64,000 nt of DNA, taken from positions 11,731,279 to 11,795,278 of the forward strand of contig OZ025273.1 of assembly GCA_964019165.1 (NCBI GenBank). Direction: 5' to 3'. The notes under the pieces were generated by a model. It worked only from the letters and a program-made list of their open reading frames with translations, made no database searches and had not been told where the DNA came from. This DNA is from Mastigias papua. Taxonomy: Eukaryota; Cnidaria; Scyphozoa; Rhizostomeae; Mastigiidae. The position numbers and the translations under genes were made by a program. Of the stretch, positions 30,141 through 42,689 are shown in pieces; position 1 is the first letter of the stretch, and each line of letters begins with the position of its first letter.

Positions 30141-30830
30141 GTTTCAAATTCTCATGTTATATATGTTTGTCTCCATTGTAATAACTTAATATCAATATAT
30201 GTTTTTATAGCTTTTTATAGTAGGTTAGGTCCTTTTTTACTGTTTTCCTTTAGGTTAGGTCCTTTCCCATTCCAGCGTCCATTTAACTTAATCAGGACAC
30301 ACATTGATAACAGCATTACTTATCGAAGTGTAAATTCCTGTATAAAGACTCGTATTATTATAAATAAGTGACACTGTTTCCTCCAGTATTTATCTATTAG
30401 CTATATAGCTTCTTCAATGTAAGTTATTTCAATTTCAACTGTCTCTCCCACCTCTGAAAATTAGATAATACTTTGCAAATCTCTGCGAAACAGTCCTGCA
30501 AAGATGAATACCTGCTGGCGTAAAAGTAGAAAAAATACATACACTCTTTTAAAACGAGAAATATGTTTTGTCGATGATAATGAGAATAAGTCAGAAATCC
30601 ATTGCAAATTTTACGTTCATTATAGCCACATAGAGTTTAATTTACAGAATGGAGTAATTCTAATTCACAAAATGGCAACTTTACAACTCCGTTTCACCCA
30701 GTACTAAGTTTGTTGTGAAAGACACCGCTATCAGCAAACAACTGTACGTTGAAGAAAGATTTTGATTTTCATTGTCCTCCTTCTCTTGTCAGATTTTGTC
30801 CCGGAACATGTGCAAATCATTATCAAAGCC
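30141..30830. other. Intergenic, nothing recognised
   Basis: AT-rich, with two copies of TAGGTTAGGTCCTTT near 30.22-30.26 kb as the only local repeat noticed. Confidence 0.4.
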
Positions 30831-31221
30831 CATTTACACGAGCAAAACTGGATTTCGATCTAGACTGGATCCGATCTACTTTAGTACGAATAGGCCTGGC
30901 GTTTACATGAGATCTTATGGATCCGAACCAGTTCTGGTTCGCTATCTGTTCTACTTCTGGACCGTTTTCGAAGTAGATACAGTTTAGATCAGATCTACTT
31001 TGCATCGTGTAATCGGTGAGATCCGATTTAAAACTGGTACAGACTTAAAAAGGAAGGCAATATTTTGTTATATGAGGCAAAATAAACATGCGTAATTAAT
31101 CAAACATAAAAAGTAGATCCGATCCAACAGCGTTGTGTAAAACCAAAGCCTTTCAATACCAAAGTTGAATCTGCTATACCATATCCAGTTTTGATCCGAA
31201 GCACTTTTTCTCGTGTAAACG
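30831..31221. mobile_element. Short TTTACACGAG-ended non-autonomous element
   Basis: CATTTACACGAG at 30831-30842 is matched by CTCGTGTAAACG at 31210-31221, an 11 of 12 inverted terminal repeat. The interior is rich in GATCCGA-type words in both orientations and has no coding capacity. No clear target duplication was seen. Confidence 0.55.
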
Positions 31222-31479
31222 TAGCCGAAGTTTTCTGCGGTAGGATGAAAGATAGTTGCAGTTACAATAAGAACTTAATTTCAATTCAACGATGCTATTG
31301 AGAAAGGGTTCCCTTCAGGAAATTTGTGGTATTGAAGCTGAATTATGAATAGTTCTTTTGGGGTTAGGAGCTACTTCCCTAGACCTATTTGAGATACAAT
31401 TTAGGAAGGATGAAATTTGAATGTCGCTGTAACAAATTTCATGCAGCCATTGCTTACGGCCACAAGAAATTGATTACTT

Positions 31480-31700
31480 ATTTCCTTAAAAAAAACGCAG
31501 CCAAGAACTAGGAGAGTTTATAGCAAGTATGTATTGGTGATGACCTTGTTTGTACAGCTATGTTTTACCATTGCTAGAGGGGGTGGCAAGCAAAATATAA
31601 ACAAATAACGTTAATGTTCAGCTTTCTGATTGGTTGTTGAGGATCGCTTTTGATTGACCATTACAAAAGTTGCCTCTTTACAGTTAGAAAACAGACATCT
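31480..31700 (-). repeat. Penelope-like 3' region copy
   Basis: Read on the minus strand this segment matches 15430-15620: both have TCAATCAAAAGCGATCCT or a near match, CCAATCAGAAAGCTGAAC, GGTAAAACATAGCTGTA and CATCAATACATACTTGCTA. It is a non-coding end fragment of the same Penelope-like subfamily. Confidence 0.7.
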
Positions 31701-31989
31701 CTTGTGCACTGCTCGTATCTCTAGGCCTTCCATTCCCAATATGAAATAGGATTCGTCCATAGGACATTATCCCATCAACGTTCCATTATTCATAAAAACA
31801 CAGGCAATAATATAAGGCCTATTGGATGAGGGAGATCGTTCTTTCATTCAATTGCTTTGGAATCTGGTTACATAAATACTCAAAATCCGGTCATATGTAA
31901 ACAGCTATGGACTATTGTTTCTTTATAAGAACAGGTTTATAAGAATAAGAACCTTAAATTCATGGAAAATTAAGGTCCAACTAAGAACA

Positions 31990-32290
31990 AGCTGAGGCTG
32001 AAGCACTCTCGGGACATGATCTTTCAGTCATGACCTATAAGATTATGAATAAGCTAAGCCCCGAAAGCCTTTGGGATAAATTTGAACTAAGGTCAATGCA
32101 CTCAAGCTACGTAACAAGGAACTGCCATGATCTTTAGATCCAAGGGTTAAATACAGAACATGCAAAAAGTGCTTTAAATATGATACGCCTGTTGATATAC
32201 GAGAGGGCCCGACTCTCCGTTGCTTTAAAAACCAACTAAAAGCACACCTATTGGCTTATCAAAAACGTTAAGTTCAAGGCATGACCCCCC
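31990..32290 (+). pseudogene. LINE C-terminal fragment (YKIMNKL family)
   Basis: The plus strand reads MTYKIMNKLSPESLWDKFEL, HSSYVTRNCHDL and PVDIREGPTLRCFKNQLKAH. This is the end of a LINE ORF2, matched in motif order by the fragment at 59.1-59.4 kb. One internal stop and a deletion of the KAWND region are present. Confidence 0.65.
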
Positions 32291-34783
32291 AGGAAGAACA
32301 GCAATATTTACAATTTAGGTACTATATTACCTTATTTAGGTACTATATTATCTTTATTTGCTTGTTTTATAAGATTATAATTATATATTATTAGATGCTG
32401 AAGTGTTTATTTTTTCGTGTATAAATATTTATGCATATCATATCAAATCATATTTGAAACTTGTAAAAACCTTTTTAAGCTCAAAGATGCTGTCAAAAGT
32501 CATCGAAACACCCAAATGATTAGTGTGTAGAACAAGTCGTAAGTGTACTGACACTTTTAACAAGGATTATACATCTGTAAGAACGTGTATCTTCTGTCTT
32601 CTGCTAATGTTGTAGAGAATAATTAACATCCAGTGTTCACTTGTATATTTCTAATGTCTACATTGCTTACACCCCAATAATTTACGAACAAAGTAAGAAC
32701 AATTCGGCTTCAAAAATTTTGCACAAACTACGAAACTCGGTTTTACTGGTTCATAGAAATTAGAAGAGAGTGTAGCTTATTTTCTCCCTTGACTCGCCAG
32801 GAAAAATAGCTAGTTAGGAGGCTGGTTGTTCTGTAACCGAGCTTTCAATAATTGTCTTCTGGTTACATCCATAAGTAATTCTTGAACAGTCAATTCCCAA
32901 AATGGTTTTCCTTCATTTGGTATTTTACTTATAGACTTAGCTTTTACGTAGGTATCTCTTCATCTTTGGTATCTAATAACCGTTTGATTTCAAGTTTCAC
33001 TGACAAAGCCCTTCGCTTTCTTTTAGCAAATAATAAATTACCAGTGCTGTCATGGGTAGACTAATAAGCAATACTTTCAAATGAATTAGTAAAACATATT
33101 GGTAGCAAATCCATTAAAACTCCAGCTTATGTTAAGGGCTAATTTGCAAATTTATCTTGACTACCGTGGGGGAGCCCGCATTTAGCTATCAGTACTAAGC
33201 TAGTTGTCTGTACTAATCAAGTTAATATGTCGGAAATGACAATAGGCTCCAAATTGAAATTTGATAACAATACGAAACCTTTATATATCGAAGCTAACAG
33301 CATTGCTAGTTCTTTTTCTATGGTTTTGGAGAGCTCCAACAACACCAGAATAGGTTACTCTGTTCTGTGGAAAGATGCCAACAATGAAACAAATAGAATC
33401 CACTGGTACGCACAATCATTTTTCTTCTTGAAAAATGTTTGCCAGTAATTCGAATCATCAGCTTGTGAGGATTGCTGATAAATAAACCCGATAACAAAGC
33501 ATAGCTTCACAACGGCTCCAAACCTCGGATATTCGCTCGATATTTAGACATGCTATTAATCGCTAATTCCCACTCAGTGTTATAACTTGCAGTTTTGGTA
33601 TACATTCTAGTTATAGCAAAACGGAAGTTTAGCCTACACTTCCTAAAGAGAACGACTGTAATCCAAGTGCTTATAGATACATGCGCAACTGAAGTCGATG
33701 TCAACAAATGTCAAACGTATAAATAGAATACCCACATTTTTAGGCTGCTATCGTCTTTGTTATAACGTGCTCGTAAACATTCACATGCCATATGGGAACT
33801 GCTATTCGACCTTCTTCTTCTCATTTGACAATGCCTGTCAAAAGTCTTGGATCACTTGCTATGATTTGCGCTAACATTTTCTCCAACTACTTTCCTATTG
33901 ATCTTTGATGTGCTTATAGCAACATCCATTCCGACGTTCGTACAGTACTTGGAGGTACGTTGTTCCTGTTCTATCCTTCTGCACATGCACGGATAATTTG
34001 ATACTAATCTTATGGGAAAGTTACAACATAATTTTGTTGAGAGACGATGACATTTAGATAGAATTGTTTTCAAATAGAGTGAAGGACTCTTCTTACACGC
34101 AGATCTGTAATAAGTTCATATTCAATTGAAAGACTCATTTTTGCCTGCATGAGTCTAGTGAATGTCTGCATCTACCTATGGAGGTAGCGCTTTACATTAC
34201 GAAGCATTTCAATGCAACGGGATATCTACCTTTTATTCACCAGTAGTTGATATTTTATACCTTGATATTTCTCTTGCTGCCATTTTGTTCCTCTGGTAGC
34301 ACCTCATTCTCATTAAAAAACCTGTACACAGAATCAGAACGGATCCCTGTCATCAGTTTCCACATCATTGCCAAAAGGACATGGACCTATAATTGCCAAC
34401 TGCATGCTTTTCTTGGGTCTTTTGACATAGCACAGTTTCGGGTCATTCCACGTGAAATCATCCAATGGCCGTAACCACCATTTCTCAGCTTTTCTTGATT
34501 TTTGGATAAGACACAATTTTCATGGCAATATGTTCAATTCCAATTTTCAGCATTTTATCTCAAGTAGACGAAGAGTAATCGATATGTAAATTGTGGTGTG
34601 ATTCCCTGGTGTTGTCCAAAACGATGTGTTACTCAAAGCAGACTGTTCTGCCATTATGACAGATAATCAATTAAGCAATTAAGATACAAATCTAAAAGTA
34701 CACATAATATCTAATTCAAGGTCACTGATTTCAAATATGGTAATTAATTTGTCATATATACTATAGAATTAATCTAGGCAATA
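32291..34783. other. Long intergenic stretch, nothing recognised
   Basis: Short open frames, for example 33227-33448, show no family resemblance I can name. No shared repeat was seen. Confidence 0.4.
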
Positions 34784-35053
34784 TTGTACGACATTTTTGC
34801 AGCAGGGATATATTTGCACTATGATCAAAATTGTCATGAAAAGCTAGTTGGTCATTCACCAACTGAATTATCATTTTTGCTCTGTAAATCTCTCGAGCGA
34901 GAAGGTTGTTCCTTTACGCTCTCACCAACAGGACCAAGAATGCTAGAAGACGGGCTGGTTATTACAGGAACATGCACAGCATTGTATCCATTACGAAGGC
35001 AGCTAGATATCCTAAAAGAACAACTAGAAAAGGACGCCTTGACTATAAACTAA
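34784..35053 (+). CDS. Small ORF, HIRAN-like C-terminal fragment of a transposon-linked protein (tentative)
   Basis: About 80 codons that look like the end of a larger protein: KLVGHSPTELSFLLCKSL, then FTLSPTGPRMLEDGLVITG and a helical charged tail DILKEQLEKDA. The GH-x-P-x-ELS start and the later ExGLVxxG spacing recall HIRAN-like domains that I associate with repetitive genes in cnidarians and sponges; that association is from memory. No ATG or upstream exon was recognised. It lies about 100 bases upstream of MITE-type terminal sequence at 35.15-35.25 kb, so it may have been part of an autonomous transposon. Confidence 0.35.
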   Translation: MYDIFAAGIYLHYDQNCHEKLVGHSPTELSFLLCKSLEREGCSFTLSPTGPRMLEDGLVITGTCTALYPLRRQLDILKEQLEKDALTIN

Positions 35054-35149
35054 TTGAAATTAGATATTGGACGCATTAGAAGTAAAAACATTATACACTA
35101 TCATTAAATTCGAACAGTTAGCGCCTTGTTTCTTCGACATCAGAAGTTA

Positions 35150-35252
35150 CTATTGGGGTGGGGAGGGGGGCTTAATAGAGTTTAACAAGTTTCAAACTTT
35201 TCCTTAAAAGGGGACATATTAGAGACATCAGGCTTAATAGAGCTCTTATGGT
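35150..35252. mobile_element. Right end of a GGGCTTAATAGAG-group element
   Basis: Two copies of GGCTTAATAGAG, the first in a G-rich context, precede a terminal CTCTTATGGTA, close to the ACGGTA ends of the elements at 28.3 and 29.28 kb. No left end was recognised. Confidence 0.5.
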
Positions 35253-36001
35253 AGTATGATCGTTAACACAGGATTTTCAAACTTGTAATTCCTTCTCCAC
35301 TAGAAGATGGTGCATTGATAAAATATGTTTATTGTATCATGAATAGCAGAGTCCAGAAAAATGCCCAACCTTCCTCAGGGTGTCAAATATTCATCATAAA
35401 CCTTCCTCTTTTAAGTATCAAAACTAGCTTTTATTGTAAATGGGTTATGCCTTTCACAGTTGATGTCGCGTTATATAAAACTGCTGAAACTGGATTGTTG
35501 ATACACATGTCAGAACCTTCCTCACATACGTCATAAAGAGCAAAATTTTCCTCCGGCTCAGAGCCGTGGAGCCGTGACTTTTTCTGGACTCTGATGAATA
35601 GTACTGGAGGTATTGTTCTAAATAGTTATTACTGTGGGCCCTGCTTTAAGCAACCTCTAATAGCCAAGCCCAAGATCACGCCCAATTTTTCCTTCAAGCT
35701 GATCATTTTTAGAACCATACCTAGTTGGACAAGTGTTCGTTACTTGATAACATAGTCTAGCATTTAGCATCAGTCTGAAAAGACATTTTAATACTTGCAT
35801 ATATTCTAGGAAATACTACTGCAACTATTACCGCATTCCATCTACGGAACCTATAGACAAGAAAGTTGCAAGGAAACAATTGCCCTTCCTTATAGGAGAA
35901 AGTTTTTTTATGTTCATTTGGTTAGTGTTTCATGCAATACTAAAGCACATGGAGTAATATTGAGGAAACATTGCTTTAACGACATTTTCTATGTCTTTTA
36001 G
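35253..36001. other. Upstream region of the G-alpha gene, possible 5' UTR intron
   Basis: No coding signal. The stretch ends in a pyrimidine-rich tract and TTTTAG at 35996-36001, a good 3' splice site only 24 bases before the G-alpha ATG. Confidence 0.4.
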
Positions 36002-36024
36002 GGAAGAAATTTAACATCAGTTTT

Positions 36025-37179
36025 ATGCCGGATATTGTGGATGATATGGCTTGTTGCTCCTTTGGATTAAGTAAAACAGATAGGCACAGTAGAGCAATTG
36101 ACAATTACGTGGCAAGACAAAATGCTAAGTACGAATCAATCCATCGTTTGCTGTTACTTGGAACTGGCGAGAGCGGAAAAAGTACATTAGTAAAGCAAAT
36201 CAAGATACACAATCAAAATGGCTTCCAGGACCCAGAGGGAATGGAGATGGTGATAGAGATCAGAAAGAATGTTCGAGAGGCAGTTATCACTGTTTTAAAA
36301 GCTATGGATTTTATTGAACCAGGTTTAAAATTTGATAATGAGGATAACAATGGACGAGCCGAATGGTTGTTGAAGTACGCTACCTGCAACGATTTTGAGT
36401 ACCCAAGTGAATTTTACGACCATGTGAATGCATTATGGAATGATAGAAAATTTCTCCACTGCTATCAGAGATCAAATGAATATCAATTGATCGATAGTGC
36501 GAAATACTTCTTTGACAGAGTGAATGAAATTAGGAAAAGAGATTATATACCAACTGATCAGGACATCCTACGTTGTCGAGTACCAACCACAGAGATGTCA
36601 GAAATAAAATTCACGATAGGTACAAAGCCTTGCAAAATGGTAACTTTCCATATGGTTGACGTGGGAGGACAGAGAGACCAACGACGGAAGTGGATGCAAT
36701 GTTTCAATGATGTCACTGCTATCATATTTGTCGTGCCTTGCAGCAGCTATGACATTGCCTTGAGACAAGATCCAACTCGTAACAGACTTAGAGAGAGTAT
36801 TGAGCTTTTTCGTCAAATTTGGAACAACCGATTCCTGAAGTATGTCTCTATTATTTTGTTTCTAAATAAACAGGACATTTTGAGCGAGAAAATAATGGCT
36901 GGAAATTCAAAACTGGAAGACTATTTTCCTGATTTTGCACATTACAAAACTCCAGATAAAGCCGTACGAGATGCTCCTGACGAGGTTGTTCGTGCAAAGT
37001 ATTTCATCAGAGATATTTTCCTGAGAATAGCTTATGAAAGTAATGGCAATTCTTACAAAGACCATTACTGCTATCCGCATTTCACATGTGATTTCGATAC
37101 CAAAAATATTGAGCGCATATTTGACAGCTGTAGGTTTATAATGCAAAGAGAACATCTTAAGAAGACTGGGATGCTATAA
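36025..37179 (+). CDS. G-protein alpha subunit, Gs-like, uninterrupted coding region
   Basis: A complete 384-codon alpha subunit of a heterotrimeric G protein; Gs members stimulate adenylyl cyclase. Seen: P-loop GTGESGKST (46-54), switch [10 protein letters not shown] with Arg185 and Thr188, [12 protein letters not shown] (Gln216), NKQD (281-284) and PHFTCDFDT (351-359). Closest to alpha-s in [30 protein letters not shown] and AKYFIRD. The second Met (36046, MACCSFG) gives palmitoylation-type cysteines and a normal alpha-s N-terminus, so it may be the real start. Oddities: no intron over 1.15 kb, Glu in place of the switch I Gly, Asp in place of the usual Ala in the TCA box, and the C-terminus KKTGML instead of the RQYELL ending that contacts receptors. 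Possibly a retrocopy or divergent paralog; the frame is intact. Confidence 0.93.
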   Translation: MPDIVDDMACCSFGLSKTDRHSRAIDNYVARQNAKYESIHRLLLLGTGESGKSTLVKQIKIHNQNGFQDPEGMEMVIEIRKNVREAVITVLKAMDFIEPGLKFDNEDNNGRAEWLLKYATCNDFEYPSEFYDHVNALWNDRKFLHCYQRSNEYQLIDSAKYFFDRVNEIRKRDYIPTDQDILRCRVPTTEMSEIKFTIGTKPCKMVTFHMVDVGGQRDQRRKWMQCFNDVTAIIFVVPCSSYDIALRQDPTRNRLRESIELFRQIWNNRFLKYVSIILFLNKQDILSEKIMAGNSKLEDYFPDFAHYKTPDKAVRDAPDEVVRAKYFIRDIFLRIAYESNGNSYKDHYCYPHFTCDFDTKNIERIFDSCRFIMQREHLKKTGML

Positions 37180-39849
37180 ACCAGATAATGATGCTTCCGC
37201 CAGACACTTTATACAACTGGTGTATGATGAACGAATCTTTAATCCATTCATCTGGGCCCCAGACCGTGATATTCTTCTTTGAAAATGAATCACATTAAAT
37301 GATGAAATTTCTCCATATAAAAGTAGAGTCATAATAATACTACAGTAGCAAACAGAGCTCAAGCTATACCAGAGACACGTCATCAGATGAATAGTCTGTG
37401 AGTACTATTGATTTACACTGTAGCTCAAGAAAAGATTTATCAAATATAAAAATTGTACTGTAAAGTATCCTCCAGCATTTTCATGCAATAATGTATAGTT
37501 GTTATATTAGATTAAAAAGTGTACGAACAATACAAAACATACCATTCCCTTCCAAGAAAACTATATCCCATAGGTGGCGGAAACGGGGGTTGGCTGGGGG
37601 TTTGGCTGGTTATAGACCCTCCACGTTTTATAGAAAATGTACATTAGTACCTGTTTTTGCACTCTCTAGATTAGAGTTTATGCGACTTTAATCTGTCCAT
37701 TATAGCCCTCCCACCAAGGATGTTGCTCTACCGATCCTGGATCTTCAAAGGTACATTTTCCCCTTAAAATAATCCTTGTGCCAACTGGGAGACGTTGATT
37801 GTGTAATTAGATTTTCTAAGTTCGTCGCTTGGTAAAGTAATTTAAATATCTTAGCTTGATGCGAGATGACATTAAATCGTTAAGTATATCGTATTCAGGT
37901 GCTCTTCGTTGAAGAGATTTTGGTCAATGTGTGGCTAGTAAAGATGTTTAAAACTCTGATTGCAGTGGATTTACTTTCACTGTTTCATGAGCAATTTTCA
38001 TTGCATACTTCGTTGCAATATGACTACTTAGTTAGCAGTGATCGTTGTCAATTACTTCAGGAATTTATTCTCTCCCAGCATTTACTTAGACTCTTGCTGC
38101 TTTCTCTCCTTCAACCATTGCGAGATTTGTATCATTTACCTGCCAAGATTGTCTGTTAGCTAACTGCCTCTTCACATTGATAGGGGAATTATGCTTTAAT
38201 GAGCTGTCATTGATTGAAAAATTCCCTTTACAGTCTATTAAACTCCACCTGTTCTTGGCTGCACATCATTATCACTATTTTGTGTTTCTGTAGCAAAGCA
38301 ATGCAAGATTTGGATCTGTCCAGTACTCCTTATATATGTGTAGCACCATTTCCACATATCGACGCAGCAGTGACCCTAAGCTAAACACTACAAAGTCATT
38401 CAGATATGACAGCACAGTGAAGATCCAAGCCGAGAGCCGCTATTCATAAATGAAAGTTGAGAATTCTGCAGTTGCCTTTGTCATGCAGACAAATAATCTT
38501 TATCTAAGTATTCTTCAAAACTTTCAAGGTAACAGCTTCAAAATTCTGATTCATGACACAATTGTAAAAAGAATCTAACAGACTATCTCTCCTGGTACAA
38601 CGTTTTCGTAGCTTGCATGTATACTGCAAGAAAGCAATCCAAGGAAGAACATATTTTATACTCTAATGTGAGTATTATAGGAGACCTTCCTGAAGCTGTT
38701 ATACATCAACAGGTGTGAAAAGAGCTGTAGGTGATAAAACACCAACAATCCTCAAGGAAGTGAGCTCTAACGTATACATTAGCAAAGAACATAAAGGAAA
38801 ATTAGCTTGACATACAAAGTATTTTCAGAGCTCTCCTCCAAATCGGACGGTCTAAAACAAAGAGGCTGTAGAATTGCTCTCCTTGTCAGTCACTCGCAGT
38901 ATGTGACAACCTTTGTCCATGAGGGACACTGAAGTATTGTAAAAACAAAACATCATTTACGCATAAATCTGTGCTGTCCTGGAGCAGACAGCATGATCGA
39001 CTGAGAAATTGAGGCTACCGTTGCTTGATCGACTTAATGTCTTATTTATCTATATAAATGTGATATTTGTTTTCCGAGAGGGCTTATTTATGACAACATA
39101 GTGTAGCATCTCTCTCCTCCCATACATATTGCTTCTTTCCATAGTCATTCATTTTTATAACTTGCTTTACTCCTATAGCAACTTATACCATTACTTCATT
39201 CACACATTCCTACGCTGAACCACCTCTTACGTCAAAATCAGTTTTTGGGCCTAAGTTCTAGTTAAGCAGCATTTTCCAACGCCTCGCTATCACTCTCATT
39301 ACACAATCTAAGTTATCATCTACCACAAAAAACTGTGTAATCTTTGTAATATATGATGTGTAAGTATGTTACAAAATCAGCCAGTTAGTCAGTATAATTC
39401 AAACGAAGATCAGAGCTATACAAAAGGGTGCACATAATATTTGTCCTCTGTGCTTCCATTCTAATATCAAGAACACAAGTGGTAAGCCTGAATCTATCCC
39501 TTCTACTTCTGCTTCATTCAACGACTTTAGCTCAACTCCTCACGCTTTTGCTACCTTCTCTGAAACTACCTGCGCATTGGCCTAATCATACTTAAGTATA
39601 GTTTGTTCAACTTGAAGCCCAGTTTATTACTCGCAATATAACCTCCCAATCATCAAAGTTCACCAGTACAATTTTTTCACAGCAACTAAAGACTGCATAA
39701 GATATCAGAGTGAAGAGCGTTCTCCAGGCCCCGGGTTAGAGCATAAGATATTTTGCTATTTAAACCGACAATGAGTTACAAGATAGGACAAGAACACTGG
39801 AAATTACAGTTGACTAACCGAGAGACATAAAAAAATGAAGACAAGACAA
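37180..39849. other. Intergenic, nothing recognised
   Basis: An ATTAAA at 37294-37299 could be the polyadenylation signal of the G-alpha gene. Beyond that, 2.5 kb show no recognisable gene or shared repeat. Confidence 0.4.
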
Positions 39850-42155
39850 ACTTAACGAAACTTATCCTGGATGGTTGGGTAGGGATCTTATAGCAGAGCT
39901 AATTCATAGAACCCTACCAGGCCGGTAAGGCCAGTTCCAATGTATTTAACATGGTAGCTAATCATGTAGTGTAACTGCTGCAGAGGAAGGGTGCTGCATT
40001 TTAATGGTAGATAATTGTTGATGCAAAGTTATTTAGCAACACTCAAGCGCCTGATCTGAAAATAGCCGCTTAATGTGTTTTTTATTTGTTACATTATTCA
40101 GTAGAGCGTCATTGTTTAGAGACTTAATCGCTTTAGTGCCAGTATAACGTAGGGCACTTAGCTCATACGTAGATGTATTGAATCTTTGTGTATGAATTCC
40201 TCTAGCCAATGAAAGACGAGTAAGTCGATTATGCATATTTTCAGTTCTCTGAAAAAGCCAGTTTAAGCCGGTTGGCAGTCGATTCTTATCCAAGCAGTGC
40301 ATAAAGAGTAATTGTTGCAGGCTGGCTGAGAATATCACCCAACTTCAAGATTTTCAAGTTTCTAAAGTGCTCCGATGTGTGGTCGTTGTATCTAGAGGAA
40401 GTGATTGTTCTTATACCCCGTTTTTGTAGTTTAAGAATCCGATCCATTTGGACATCAGTAGCACTACTCCATAAAATGCATCCATACGTAATATGTGACT
40501 GAAAAGGCTGTGATAAAGGTATTTCTCAGAGTTGAATCAGTCACAAAATGTCTGATTTTACTTAGCAGGCCGATGGCTCTACTTAATGTTTTCATGAGTT
40601 CATTTAAGTGCGATTTCCAATTTAGTTTGTTATCAATAAGAATGCCTAAGTATGTAACATAATGGGATTTGTGTAGAATTTTGATATTCAAACGGAGAGT
40701 GGAAGTAAAAAGTGTTTGCTTTCTTTTAAGTTGTTCCTAAATAGAAGAAATTCCGTCTTGGCAACATTAAATGAAAGTCTATTTGCACAAAGTCAGTCAA
40801 GGAGAGAGTCTAATTCTTTATTCATTGTCTTTCTAAGAGTTTTCAGGCTTCTATTGCATACAACGAGATTTGTATCATCCGCAAAATGGTTTACGAGTGA
40901 CTTTCTAGTAGTGTATCTTAAGTCATTAATATAAACTAGAAATAACAGTGGTCCTAGTATAGATCCTTGCGGTTCACCACAAATATTGATCTGTACCATT
41001 TGTTTTCTGTCAATTAGGTACGATTGAAACCAAAGATGAGCAAGCCCTCTTACTCCGTAGTGATAAACCTGTCAAGTAGTATTTTATGATTAACAGTGTC
41101 AAAAGCTTTTTGAAGATGAATAAATACTCCAAATACATTTGTCTTATTGTCCTTCAACTAAGCTTCCAAGCGCATTGGTAGTTTAGGTTCCTTTTTGAAA
41201 ACCAAACTGAAGATCATAAAGAGTATTTTCTATTAGTAGAAAGTCATAGACTCTTTGTACATTACTCTTTCATTGAATTTACTTATATTAGATAGCAATG
41301 AGATTGGTCGGTAGTTACTACACTTATTTTGATCACCCTTTGTATTAATTCGGCGGACTCTTGCTTCTTTGAGTATTTTAGGAAAGTGACCTTCATTAAG
41401 TGATTTTGAGATTAAAATCTGGAGGATGCTAAAACTATGCTGCTATTGTCTTTTAAATGTTTCTTTTTGGAAAGCTGTAAGGTCCACATGATTTGTTTAT
41501 TTTAATTTTGTCAAGGAGCAAATGAATTTCATACCATGTTACGTCTGTTATGAAAATCGAGTTATGAGTGGATGGGCCAAGGGAATTAAAATAGGAGCAA
41601 GTTGAATTCTTGATGTCTCTATTTAGATTTGGCCCTACATTAACAAAAAACTCATTCATTGCATTAGCCATATCCTTTTCATTTACAAGATATTTTTCAT
41701 TACAGTGTATGCTATCAGGAGCAGTTTGGGCTGTAGATATTGATATGTGCCCGACCATGTTTTACGAGCATTCTCAAATACTCGGCATAATAGTTGTTCT
41801 TGCTTACTCTTTGTAGTGAGATTTATATGTTCCTATAAGATTTATACTGGTTATGAAGGTAATTTTTAATATCGTGAGGCACTTCTGTTATAAAATACAT
41901 GTGCAATTTGTCTCTTTTATCTTTGGATTTGAGAAAAAATTTTGTTAGCAATGGCTTCATCAAAATTCCAATTTCTTTTCTATTGAGCAGCTTGTCTACA
42001 ATTTCTTTCTGTTGACCCGCTATAACATCCTTCAGTTTTGGGGCTGTTTTAATATCATTCACAAATTCTTTCACTGAAACCCAGGCAAGTTCACTGTCGT
42101 GGAGATCCTGTAATTTGCGCAAGCTTCGATTCATCCCAATAAAATTGGCCTCCAC
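39850..42155 (-). pseudogene. LINE copy A of an inverted pair (CR1/Jockey-like)
   Basis: Minus-strand pieces in order: the post-endonuclease segment (41823-42155, KRDKLHMYF, QYKSYRN), a pre-RT piece (KYLVNEKDMANAMNEFFVNV), RT GEPQGSILGPLLFLVYINDL with FADDTNLVV (40999-40793), the LNWKSHLNELMKTL region, and the C-terminus (RLTRLSLARG, LSALRYTGTKAI). At least four frame breaks occur. Positions 39.85-40.99 kb match 55.58-56.73 kb in reverse orientation almost throughout. A Gypsy fragment abuts its 5' side. Confidence 0.8.
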
Positions 42156-42269
42156 TATAACATTCTTGAATTTCGTTAAATGGAACTACAACACGTTTGA
42201 ATCTTACGCCGCCATGTTTACTTTGGTCCGCTAGAGGATATTGCTAATCGTGCCGGGCCAGACAAAGCG

Positions 42270-42689
42270 TTACGTGAGTAGACGTTGTGTGGCATGGATG
42301 TCAGGATGTGAAGGATTATGGAATTGGTCAAAAACAAGACGGCGAGAAGGTGCAGGAATGTATTGGCGATGTGATGAAATGGTCATATCGCAGAGGATAG
42401 TGCTGGTGGAAAATGGTAATGGCAGAGCTTGGAGGTGCAAGGATGTTGACCGGAGCTGAGAGAGATCTCTGTCGTTCTGTTGGGTTTCTGCGATGAGTGT
42501 ATAATCGAGAGGAGGTGTGGGAGCAGTAAATGCATTGACATCCATGTGTGAAACAGCATCAGCGACTGGGTTGTCTTTTCCTTCAACTTGACGGGTGACG
42601 GAGGTAAATTGCGAAATGAAATCATAGCAAATAGATAGTGACTGGTTAGGAAACCTGTTGTTTTCAATCGCCGATGTTATTGTTCTCAA
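42270..42689 (-). pseudogene. Gypsy fragment, RNase H end to integrase finger
   Basis: DFISQFTSVTRQVEGKDNPV followed by ADAVSHMD is the RNase H end of a Gypsy pol. It is followed about 80 residues later by VFDQFHNPSHPDIHATQRLL, the start of the integrase H2C2 finger (HxNxSHP...ATQRLLT). The frame stops there, where the LINE sequence takes over. The missing next piece of the same kind of integrase is at 56.9 kb. Confidence 0.75.

Noticed and set aside
41823..42155. Independent host gene
   Set aside because: Its C-terminal half (KRDKLHMYF, QYKSYRN) matches the post-endonuclease segment of LINEs and continues the minus-strand LINE.
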